Part shown: one piece after another, positions 10,347 through 19,801 of the stretch | How positions within the stretch are numbered: position 1 is the first letter of the stretch | Layout of the letters: each line of letters begins with the position of its first letter | Assembly (NCBI GenBank): GCA_902459845.2 | Contig: CABPSV020000296.1 | Coordinates: forward strand, 1-19,801 | Direction of reading: 5' to 3' | Length of the DNA stretch: 19,801 nt | Source: Hepatocystis sp. ex Piliocolobus tephrosceles | Taxonomy: Eukaryota; Apicomplexa; Aconoidasida; Haemosporida; Plasmodiidae | Position numbers and translations under genes: made by a program | Notes under the pieces: model-generated | The model's database searches: none | Told to the model about the DNA's origin: nothing | The model's input: only the letters and a program-made list of their open reading frames with translations

Positions 10347-10580
10347 CTACAGTAAATAACTACAGTAAATAACTACAGTAAATAAATACAGTAAATAAAT
10401 ACAGTAAATAACTACAGTAAATAACTACAGTAAATAACTACAGTAAATAACTACAGTAAATAACTACAGTACATAACTACAGTACATAACTACAGTACAT
10501 AACTACAGTATATAACTACAGTACATAACTACAGTACATAACTACAGTATATAACTACAGTACATAACTACAGTAAATAA
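10347..10580 (+). repeat. 18 x 13-bp tandem repeat in the peptidase leader
   Basis: Eighteen exact-length copies of ctacagtaaataa occur. Units 4 and 5 start with a instead of c. Units 10-17 carry c or t at the ninth base (tacataa, tatataa), while unit 18 returns to the consensus. The array ends 25 bases before the ATG at 10606 and therefore probably lies in the transcribed leader. Every unit contains TAA stops and an acceptor-like tacag. Confidence 0.95.
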
Positions 10581-10605
10581 CACAGTACATTGCATAAAAT
10601 TGAGA

Positions 10606-11877
10606 ATGGAAAAATCAACAATAACGAAAATCCCACCCTTTATGATTGAGATGGAAGAAACTGGTAATATTTGTATTAATGGATTAAACACGATTGAGAA
10701 ATGTATTTTTGGTAGACCAGTATATAGAGAAATAGGTAGTAAAGTTTATGAAACATATCAGGTATGTGTTATACATTATCAAGTATGTAATAAAGAAAAG
10801 ATGTATAAATGTTCATATATTCTTAAAGATTTTGAAATGTGTAATAGTTTTTATAATAAAGATTATAAAATGTATTTATCTGATGATGGTAGTGTTGGTT
10901 GTTTATTTAGCATTGATGAAAATAACTTAAAAATAAATTTGTTTAAAAATGAATCTAATTTTTCTATTTTTTGTAATAATTTTATGAGTGGTATTACAAT
11001 TACAGACATACATAAAAAGTTTTTTATGCATGATGCATTTTGTTCATTTAATACAAAAAATAATTTATTATTATATAGTGCAGAAAGTGAAGATATTCAA
11101 ATAAAAAAAGATACACAACATATTATACATAAAAAAGAGATCGATGTTTTAAAAAGAATAAACAATGGAGTATATACTGACACATTTGGTGAGAATTTTA
11201 ACTGCTCTTTTTTTTATTTATATTTATATAATTTAGTAGATAATACTGTTAAATATGTTGGTATTGGTGATATGACATGTGTATATTATAATCCTCAGTT
11301 TATTGACGAAACTTCTTTTATTTGTTTAGCTTATAAAATTGTTCCATATAGGTTAGGTCTATTCGCATTTAATACAAGGCCTAATTATTTAATGTTGTGT
11401 AAATTACATATTACAGAAACTGCTGCGACTGATAAATATAATAAAAAATTAAATAAACTAAATAATAACCATGTAAAATGTACACATATTAAATTGTCGA
11501 ATAAGGATCATCAACATGTTAGTTCACCTATAGTTATAAAAGGGGGAAAGAATATATATATAGGTATGTTAGTAATTTTTGCAAAACCTGAAGATATGAT
11601 GCAACATATTTCTGAGTATAATTTATTATTAGTTACATTAGCTGATAAAAATGAAATAATAAATAAAGATAGTGAAAAAAAAAAAAATAAGATAAAACAT
11701 AAAAAAATAGATGAAAATACAGTTAGTGATAAACAATTTGACAATGTAGATATGGGTGATGAAATTTACCAAAAAAGTGGTTCAAATTTTACTGATAGTG
11801 ATATTGAAGATGTTATTAGTGAATATAACAGTGAAGATTATAATAGCGATAAGAATGATGATAAAGATGGAAATATA

Positions 11878-11911
<34 letters not shown>

Positions 11912-13245
11912 GTGACTCAGCCAATTATACAAAAATGAGAACCAGTGTTATCATAAGAAAAGGAGAATATACTCCTTTTTTTAGAGGTCTTTATACAGAC
12001 GAAATTAAAGGTTATTGCTATCCTTATATATTTTTAAACACTATTTTCTATTGTAATAAAATTGTGATTGGTGTTAATATGTTTACTAAAAAAAAATATA
12101 AAGTTTTAATTGATGATACTTATAATGAAACTGATACAAATACGAGCATAGAGTTATTAGCAGTAAAAAATAACAACTTAATAATTAATATAGAAAATAT
12201 GTTAATAAATAATGTGTTAGTATATTGTTTGTTTCTTGAGTCGAAAATAAAGGGTAATTATATTTACCTAACAAATTTAAGAACATATAATTTAGATTTT
12301 ACAAATTATAAACAAATAAAAAAAGAAAAATATATTATTTATTCAAGTTTAAATGATTATTCTAATAAATTGTTCTTAGTATTAAGTGAAATGGAGACTA
12401 GTTTATTTGAAGACAAACATCCATATATTAGAAGAAAAAATCCAAGTTTTAATTTACTTTATGAAAGTGAAGATTTATATTTACAAGATGTAAAAGAAAA
12501 ACAATTAAAATTACCTAATTTTAATTTATTTAATAAAAATAAAAAAAGAAATTTAATTATATTTCTTCATGGTGGACCATATAGTATTACTCGTAATGAA
12601 TATAAAAATATATTTATTTTTTTATCAGCATGTGGTTTTGATATATTATGCATTAATTATATAGGTTCACTAACTTACTCAAATACACCAAATATTTTAA
12701 ACGGTGCTATAAATACTATAGAGGTTGATGACGTTATGAATATTACGAGAAAGTATCTTCAAGAATTTACAGATTATGAACATACCTATTTATTTGGTGG
12801 TTCTTATGGTGCTTCTTTATCATGTTCTATTATAACCAAATATAATTTATTTAAAAGTTGTTGTTTATTTAATGGAGCATATGAATTTATTTTATCTGCA
12901 TATTCTAGTGATGTTACAGATTATTTTTTTAATATTTGTTTAAATAAATATAATAGCTATGATCATCAGTTAAATTCACATGATTATGCCAAAATTTGCA
13001 ATTTAACTCCACTCAATTTTGTAGACAATATCGATACACCTGTTTTAATTATTTGCGGAAAAAATGATAAAAGAGTAACATATCATAATAGTGTAGCTTT
13101 ATATAATCGTTTACGATCACACAATAAAAAATCAAAGTTATTTTTATTCGAACAGGGTACCCATACAATGGATAATATGGCTATTCAAGAAACAATGCTA
13201 ATTAATTTAATACTTTGGTTTTATGGATACAATCAAAAACAATAA
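10606..13245 (+). CDS. APEH: S9-family serine peptidase, acylaminoacyl-peptidase-like
   Basis: A single exon encodes 879 residues. I chose the ATG at 10606; an in-frame TAA at 10552 excludes much extension and the frame has no earlier ATG. The C-terminal third is an alpha/beta-hydrolase: oxyanion-loop motif HGGP (655-658), nucleophile elbow GGSYG with Ser733, Asp821 in GKNDKRV and His853 in GTHTMD. The Ser-Asp and Asp-His spacings, 88 and 32 residues, equal those I recall for human acylaminoacyl-peptidase (Ser587, Asp675, His707). That enzyme removes N-acetylated residues from short peptides in the cytosol. The N-terminal part would be the beta-propeller that gates the active site; it carries an acidic, Asn-run insertion near residues 400-445, which helps explain a length greater than the usual 730 or so. 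There is no signal peptide. A prolyl-oligopeptidase-type relative is the alternative. Its leader holds an 18-copy 13-mer array. Confidence 0.88.
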
Positions 13246-13617
13246 AACCTATTAATTATTAGCACAACTCAATTTATTCTATGTTTTATCGACATGTTTT
13301 GTTTCTTTTCTCATATTTGAAGCAAGACATTTTTTTTTTTTTTACATACCATATGTTACTAGTACATTACGTGGTGATAAAAAAAAAAAAAATAAATAAA
13401 TAAATAATAAAAAAAAAAAAGTGTTAACCGTATGTACGATTATACAAACATTTTGTATAAACCTTAATGTTTTTTTCTTCTTCTTTTTATTTTATTTTTG
13501 CTTTAAACCTTTAACAACTTTAAAATATTAACAGTTTTACGAATGTTTGTAAAACTGTGTTATTAACAATGAAAACTGTGTTATTAACATTGAAAAATGT
13601 GTTATTAACATTGCGTG

Positions 13618-13648
<31 letters not shown>

Positions 13649-14530
13649 TTTTTAACATTATTAAAACAATTTAAAAAAACACATACGCACATGCGTACCC
13701 ATGTACCTACATGCTGGTACATCCATAAAGTCATAAAACGCATGTATGAATAAGACCACATTATTTCGACGTGTTCTTTTTAATACACAACAACAAATGA
13801 TTAAAACAAATTGGAAAATGTGTATATATATACATACTTATGGTACACATACCCTAAACATCAGTCCGTTAAATACGTTTCTATAAAATGCGTTGTGCAA
13901 TATATTTAAAAAAAACATTAACATTTTTTTTTTTTCTCACCATTTAATATCGTCTAATAGTAAAATTTAAAAATATATATATTTTTTTATAGTAATGAAG
14001 GTTAAATAAAATAAAGCGAAAATAAGCATTATGTATATGCGTACTTATAAATATTAAAATTTGAATAATAAAGACCAAGAGGCAGGCACTATATGATATA
14101 ATGGTAATTTTTATGCACATTATAAACAAAAAAATTTACTACAAAATGTATGTATAGTATATACCTATATATGGCTACGTTAGTAAATATGCATATCATA
14201 TACAGATTGATTTGCTTACCTTTTTTTTTGTTTACTTTTTTTTTTTTTTTTTTTTTTTTTATCTTAACACAAAGAACAAATTTAATGTTTTAAAAGTTAA
14301 AAAAAGAAAAAGTAATAAAAAAGTTTATTTTCATGTTCAATAATGAAAAAAAATGAACTACGCAAGTTTGGCATGAATGGGAAACATGTATATAGGCTCG
14401 CACAAATATATACATATATATACGTATTCATGTAAACACTTTTAATGTTCTATTAAAATTTACAAGAAAAGAAAAAAAAAAAAAAAAAAAAAAACTCCTT
14501 AATTTTATTCAATTAAAAAGTACGTTAAAG

Positions 14531-14563
<33 letters not shown>

Positions 14564-14687
14564 TGAAATTGCATGACGAAAACAATAATTTTGACAATTA
14601 ATTATATAAAATGTTTAAATCACATCCTCTAATAAATAATGACAACTATGCTTGAATGGTTACTTTATATGTCACTTTGCAAGTTCA
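13246..14687. other. Convergent intergenic spacer between peptidase and pseudokinase genes
   Basis: This spacer holds the 3' UTRs of both flanking genes. It contains A/T runs (T run 13619-13645, T run about 14239-14260, A run about 14475-14493), a TA microsatellite (about 14533-14560) and a short 21-bp repeat listed separately. A somewhat less AT-simple patch lies at about 13680-13770. I see no supported exon. Confidence 0.55.
13552..13613 (+). repeat. 3 x 21-bp tandem repeat
   Basis: Three near-identical units of the type aaactgtgttattaacattga lie in tandem, the last lacking two bases. They sit just before a 27-base T run. Read on the minus strand they give LITQF-type heptapeptides, but the frame runs into poly-Lys and is not a credible gene. 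Confidence 0.85.
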
Positions 14688-15232
14688 TTAAGCTATAGGT
14701 TTACACTCAGAGCTTGCTTTTTTCAGTAATTCAATGATATTTTGTTCTGTCATCTTTATATGATTATATGCCGATCTGCATTATTTTAGAGTAGTTAAAA
14801 AAACAAAAAAAAAATATACACAATATTTTGACATAATGGCAAGAAAAAAAAAAAAAAAAAAAAAAAACTGCATGAGAACAAGTATAGCACGTGTTGATAC
14901 ACAAAAATGGTTGGCATTTATGTGATGTGATTTACTGATATAAAAATTAAAAAAAATTATATTTTACAAAATACACACATATATATACATGCAAAAATAT
15001 ATCGTTTATGTAGGAAAAAAAAAAAAAAAATTACATAAATATATTTATATAAAGAATTAAAATTACTTTCTAGTGTTTTTGTCTATTATGTTATATTCTA
15101 TATGGTTTGACCGTTCTGTTATTAATTGAAAAAATAAAACAAAGAAATGTGAAGAGAGCTATAATGGACAGTATTAAAATTGGCAAAAATGTAACAAAAT
15201 AACACACATAGATGTTATAAACATGTGTTAGC

Positions 15233-15269
<37 letters not shown>

Positions 15270-16309
15270 TAAATTATTAAAAACATGTTTACCCTTTATC
15301 CAAGGATGCTCTATCAGCTCCTTTGTGGAAAGCCTCAAGTTATAATTTTTTTCAAGTGCACATTTTATAAAATTAAAAATATTGTCACCTAAATAATTAT
15401 ATTTTATTTTTAAAGAATTTAAATTAATATCATTTCTTATTATGCTTGAATAACTCTTCAAAACATTATTATTCATAAACGGAAAAGAACCATATAAAAT
15501 AAAATATAATAACATACCTACATACCAAGCATTGTTTTTATCATAATTTGATTGTTGAATTTCTTGAGGTGATCTGATAAAATATAAACCATATAAATCA
15601 CCTATTTCATCAATGTTATCATATATATTGCTTTTACTTAATAAACTTAATCTTATTTCTTTTTTTTCTATGTCTTTAAATAAAATACAATACCCATTTA
15701 CATTACCATGATAAATTTGATTATATTCTAAAAAAACGAGAGTAACTAATATTTGGTAAATCCATTCAGCTAGCTTTTGTTCACTGATCAATGTATTATT
15801 ATCAGCTAGCATATCCCAAAAGAAGCCTCCTCTATAAAAAAAAAAAAAAAAAAAATACGTATACATATACACATATAAACATATCTAGTATAGTATATGA
15901 TATTGATAAATGCATATACAAACACACACAATGTGACAAAAATTTGCATTATGTTTACTTTGGTTCATTTTTTTTTTTTTTTTTTTTCTCCTCTTCTCAT
16001 TTATTACGTGCAATTTTCCATTACAACGTAAGCATAATCTCGATCCTTATATATATTATAAACTTTTAACAAATACTTTGGAATGGTGGGATTAATATTA
16101 TAAGTAAAATTTCGAATAGATTGTAAATTACACAAAGTTACTCCATTTATTAATATATGTTTCTCTTTTCTAACCAATCTTTTTTCATTTTTTTTTAAAA
16201 AAGTACAAATGTATAAGTCTGAGTTTTTTATTTTTTTAGAAGAGTCTAAAACGTATCCCTCATGAAAATATTTTATAGATTTTTCATTAAATTTATAAGA
16301 AAAACTCAT
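14688..16309 (-). CDS. Predicted protein pseudokinase, CDPK/CaMK-like fold, four exons
   Basis: Exons are 16309-16008, 15831-15293, 15115-15067 and 14775-14688. All introns are GT-AG with matching phases (2, 1, 2), giving 325 residues. The kinase fold is clear: a hinge-like YVVMENCTGG (residues 94-103, across the first junction), SPQE at the APE position (188-191), an AWYVGMLLYFILYGSFPF helix (202-219), Arg267 and HPWIK (276-280). The catalytic loop reads HGNVNGYCIL (142-151), where HRDxKxxN has lost Asp, Lys and Asn. The DFG position reads LLS (about 164-166). No glycine-rich loop is visible. So phosphotransfer is unlikely and a scaffold or regulatory role is inferred. The CDPK/CaMK likeness comes from the ENCTGG and HPWI context; no EF-hands follow. 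Exon 3 read through its donor stops at once (TAA 15065-15063), so a 297-residue isoform is possible. An in-frame TAA precedes the ATG. Confidence 0.82.
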
Positions 16310-16863
16310 TTGTTTAGGAATATAGATTTAAAAAAAAAAAATAAAAAAAAATTGTGAATAAGTAAAATATTAAAAAATGCGTATCTGCATATATATGTGC
16401 AAATGTGTAAATATAATTTTTGGAACATAAAAAAAGTTACATTCAATTAGTTATACATTAAATAATTGCAAAAGTATGTGCAAAAATTTTCACAAGTAAA
16501 CGAGTGTATATAACTGAATGTCTATAATGGCGTATATGCATAATGCTTATTCATATATGAAACTGAAATTATTACTTATTTATATTTATATATGCACAAA
16601 GAGAAAATTTAGATTATTTCTAATAAACTGTTGTTTGTCCATTTATGTATAATGATAGATTTATAAACTTGTATAAACTTTTTTTTATTTATATTTAAAA
16701 ATTAATATGATAAAAAAAAAAAAAAAAAAGACACCAACAAATAGCCTGTTGTGTATATTTTACAATGATGGGTAAAGAATAAAAGGATGATAAACCTTGC
16801 ATCTGAATCTATATGCTTATTACGTTTTTATTTATCGAATATTAAAAAAAAAGAAAAAAAAAG

Positions 16864-16915
<52 letters not shown>

Positions 16916-17140
16916 GTATATATATACATAACGTTACAATGTTATAATCTATAAAAACTTAAAACAGTTTTTTGCATGTTGTTTTTGCTGTATATAAAAC
17001 AAAATATAAAAAAAATAATATTGGAAGAAAAATTCCTTTTATTTGTTAATTTAGATAATGTAAACAAATTTCAATATATAAAAGTCCTGTATATTTATTT
17101 TTTTATTTTTTTTTTATTTTATCCTCTAAACAAAATTGTA

Positions 17141-17449
17141 ATGAAATTTATTATATTGGTACTCATTGTGCAAGGTAAAAAAAAAAAAAAAAAGAAAAAA
17201 AAAAAAAACACAGATAAATATATATATATATATATATATATACTCTCTTAGAATAAAAAAAAACTTGTCGAAAATGTATAAACATTAAAACAATAGTTTG
17301 ATTGAGTAATTCACACATTAACATAGATTGTATTCTATATTTATATATATAATTGTGTGCGTGTGTGTGCGTACTAAATATATATATGTTGATGTACATA
17401 TATATATTTGCAGTTGTTTGTTTTAATTCGAAAATCCAATGATTAACAG
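17141..17449 (+). other. Weak candidate: signal-peptide-like first exon
   Basis: The ATG at 17141 opens MKFIILVLIVQ, followed by a good donor at 17174/17175 (caag/gtaaa). A T-rich-context acceptor at 17412-17413 (tttgcag) would continue it in phase 1 as VVCFNSKIQ and then stop. The later acceptor ending at 17449 would instead continue to a gtaagt donor near 17505. Short hydrophobic first exons are typical of secreted Plasmodium proteins, but no second exon of substance is visible. This could be a gene remnant or chance. Confidence 0.13.
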
Positions 17450-17660
17450 CAATGAGTCAAATAATTTTTTTTTTAATTTCATTTAAAAAAACATATGTAA
17501 GTATATATACATACATATATAAGTAAAAATAAGAAATAAAAAAATATATATTTTGTAACATATTTTAAGGTTTTTATTAGAGGGTTATTCAAGGTGGTAT
17601 ATTTATACCTAATGTTCGTTTAACTATACATTAGCATAGTCATTTGTTTAACAAATTAAG

Positions 17661-17800
17661 TAATTAAATGGTTAAATAATTAAATGGTTAAATAATTAAA
17701 TGGTTAAATAATTAAATGGTTAAATAATTAAATGGTTAAATAATTAAATGGTTAAATAATTAAATGTTTAAATAATTAAATGGTTAAATGATTAAATGGT
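17661..17800 (+). repeat. 8.75 x 16-bp tandem repeat
   Basis: Eight full units of taattaaatggttaaa (17661-17788) are followed by a partial ninth. The seventh has one base change (gttt for ggtt) and the last begins tgatt. The ttaaatggttaa core is close to self-complementary. Confidence 0.92.
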
Positions 17801-18222
17801 GGTATTTTTTTTTGTTTTTTCATTTTTTTATTTATAAAACAAAAACCAACCACTATTATGTGCACACCCACTTAACTTAAATAAACACGTTGAATATTTC
17901 CTTTAAATAGATTCACCATTTCGTATTATTTGAAGGGGTTCAAATAGAGATATGTCATGAGTGTAAAAAAAAAAAAAGAAAAAATATATAACAGCAGATG
18001 TGAATATTCAATATAATAGATGTATATACAAATATACATATATATAGAGTGTATAAAGCAAAAGCAAATGCAAAAGTTTGCGATTACATATAAATGTTAT
18101 AAAAAATTGTATGTGTTATTTACAGCCCTTTCAATACTTTATTTTTTTCTTTTTTTTTATAAATACAAAGTGCTGTTGCGCATATTACTGTTTTGATAGT
18201 TTTAATTTATGCTTATCACAGA

Positions 18223-18262
<40 letters not shown>

Positions 18263-18395
18263 TTTTTTTTTTTTTCCGTTAATGGCTTATATTACACTAC
18301 GTACTATAGGATCAAAATGGGTTTAACACGCATTATTATTTTAATAAATGTGTTCATATATGTACAAAAACATATTATACCCCTTTATATATTTA

Positions 18396-18430
<35 letters not shown>

Positions 18431-18848
18431 CTATTGTTATAATTTAAATGCCTGTATAAATATATAACAGTGAACTATTTCAGTGCAGAATCATTTATAA
18501 GATACAATGAGGTAGTCTATATAATAAAAAATCAGAATGTACAACTTCACCCTCATATACATAAAAAAAAAAAAATAAATAAAATAAAATAAAATAATAA
18601 TAATAAAATTGAAAAATTAAACAAATGAATGAAATAAATAAGGATTGTTTATGTTTTTTAAAAGTATTCCATTTTGTTTTATTTATTTATTTTTTTATTT
18701 CAATTTAAAAATAAGGTCACAATTAATATTATACTGGAACCATTTTAAATTATGTGTTTACAAATAATGGTTATATTGTTTTATTTTGCAAAAATACACC
18801 TGTAAGGTATATTTACGAGCGTGTGGATGCATAAATTCATAAATATTG

Positions 18849-19010
18849 TTCAATGTTTTAAATGTTATTCAATGTTTTAAATGTTATTCAATGTTTTAAG
18901 TGTTATTCAATGTTTTAAATGTTATTCAATGTTTTAAATGTTATTCAATGTTTTAAGTGTTATTCAATGTTTTAAATGTTATTCAATGTTTTAAATGTTA
19001 TTCAATGTTT
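18849..19010 (+). repeat. 8.5 x 19-bp tandem repeat with higher-order pattern
   Basis: Eight full units of ttcaatgttttaaatgtta and one partial unit occur. Units 3 and 6 carry g in place of a (ttaagtgtta), so the order is A-A-B-A-A-B-A-A. This implies a 57-base higher-order unit duplicated after the 19-mer had already expanded. Confidence 0.93.
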
Positions 19011-19098
19011 ATTTTTTACGTATACACACTTTTCTACTTGGTTTATATAAAACAACGAAATTAAAGAATACTAAAAATTCAAATATAAATCAAAATAA

Positions 19099-19304
19099 CT
19101 CTTTCCTCTTTCTTCTTATTCTCGCTATCGTCCTTGTTTTTTCTCTCTTTCTCTCTCTCTATTTTTCATTCTTTTTTTTTTTTTTTCTCTTCCTTCTTTT
19201 TTTCCTTCTCCTTCTTCTCCTTCTTTTTTTCCTTCTCCTTCTTCTCCTTCTTTTTTTCCCTCTCCTTCTCTCTCTCTTTCTTCTTTTTCTTTTCACCCTC
19301 TTTC
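19099..19304 (+). repeat. Polypyrimidine tract with 27-bp periodicity
   Basis: About 200 bases on the plus strand are almost only C and T, with a short interruption near 19120-19137. Inside it the block beginning ccttcttttttt recurs at 19192, 19219 and 19246, a 27-base or nine-codon period. The minus strand is pure purine and would read as Lys/Glu repeats. Confidence 0.85.
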
Positions 19305-19535
19305 AAAATAAGGTCAGTAAAAAAAACACATTTCGTTGCAAACCACTTGTATCTCCACGTGTTGAATATAAAAAAAAGGCACTGATTTAGTAGAAATGCA
19401 TTTACAACATGCTCGCTTGTCAAATGATGCATCTGAGAGAACAAGATAAGCACATAACAAGAATAATATTAAAACAAAAAATAAATAATATAAATTATAA
19501 GAAACGTGAAAAGTTAACGGGTTTATCAAATACAC
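19166..19535 (-). pseudogene. Weak candidate: signal-peptide-like ORF plus Lys/Glu repeat, split by a frame change
   Basis: A minus-strand frame opens at 19535 with MYLINPL, then a hydrophobic run of about 18 residues ending CAYLVLS, then DASFDKRACCKC. A second overlapping frame (19453-19166) carries a Lys/Glu-rich nonapeptide repeat. The two frames would be continuous if the 8-base homopolymer at 19370-19377 were one base shorter. This could be a frameshifted secreted protein gene, a sequencing error at a homopolymer, or chance reading of a purine tract. No family is recognised. Confidence 0.13.
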
Positions 19536-19692
19536 AAAAAAAAAAAAAAAAAAAAAAAAAAGACGACTCCCTTAAAATTTAGATAAAAATATATACCAAC
19601 ACAAAAATAAACTAAGTCATGAAAAAGAAATAAAAGAATCTTTGTTTATACATACAAAAATTACAGAAACAAATTATAAAAAATAAAATAAC

Positions 19693-19801
<109 letters not shown>

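Noticed and set aside
13537..13761. 74-residue minus-strand ORF
   Set aside because: It consists of a poly-Lys run from a T tract plus the 21-bp repeat; the remaining 40 residues show no domain or splice context.
14343..14435. 30-residue plus-strand ORF (MKKNELRKFG...)
   Set aside because: It is short, ends in TA-repeat tyrosines, and has no flanking splice sites or supporting context.
15228..15292. Pseudokinase tail ending in a Tyr-Ile repeat after HPWIK
   Set aside because: It is a reading of the TA-rich intron; the donor at 15293/15292 and acceptor at 15116 give a phase-matched exon instead.
18078..18442. Overlapping plus-strand ORFs of 77-82 residues
   Set aside because: They are held open by long T and A runs (poly-Phe, poly-Lys). 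A short hydrophobic MGLTRIIILINVFIY segment is present but nothing follows it.

Overview
The window is extremely AT-rich. It is full of poly-A and poly-T runs, has small GT-AG introns packed with A/T repeats, and encodes proteins with Asn runs and Lys/Asp/Glu low-complexity tracts. Together these point to the nuclear genome of a malaria parasite (genus Plasmodium); the species cannot be fixed from the sequence alone. The left edge is a fold-back inverted repeat inside a gene and the right edge is a 70-base poly-A run, so both edges look like contig breakpoints, not natural boundaries.

Layout: (1) 1-4912, plus strand: the 3' part of a large coiled-coil protein gene, five visible exons, 5' end missing. 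(2) 4913-5740: convergent spacer. (3) 5741-8568, minus strand: a two-exon DEAD-box-type RNA helicase, most like the Rok1/DDX52 group. (4) 8569-10605: long divergent spacer with several tandem repeats, including 18 copies of a 13-mer ending 25 bases before the next start codon. (5) 10606-13245, plus strand: a single-exon S9-family serine peptidase resembling acylaminoacyl-peptidase. (6) 13246-14687: convergent spacer. (7) 14688-16309, minus strand: a four-exon protein-kinase-fold gene lacking the catalytic residues, a predicted pseudokinase. (8) 16310-19801: about 3.5 kb with no convincing gene but with two well-ordered tandem arrays, a polypyrimidine tract and two weak signal-peptide-like candidates.

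The genes are ordinary monocistronic eukaryotic units, each with its own flanks. Nothing suggests a shared pathway: one is probably structural, one acts in RNA (probably rRNA) metabolism, one in peptide turnover, and one is a non-catalytic kinase fold. I found no mobile element, CRISPR array, rRNA or tRNA. The most interesting signals are the pseudokinase with its tiny third exon and alternative stop, the splice-signal-like 13-mer array in front of the peptidase, and the edge inverted repeat.
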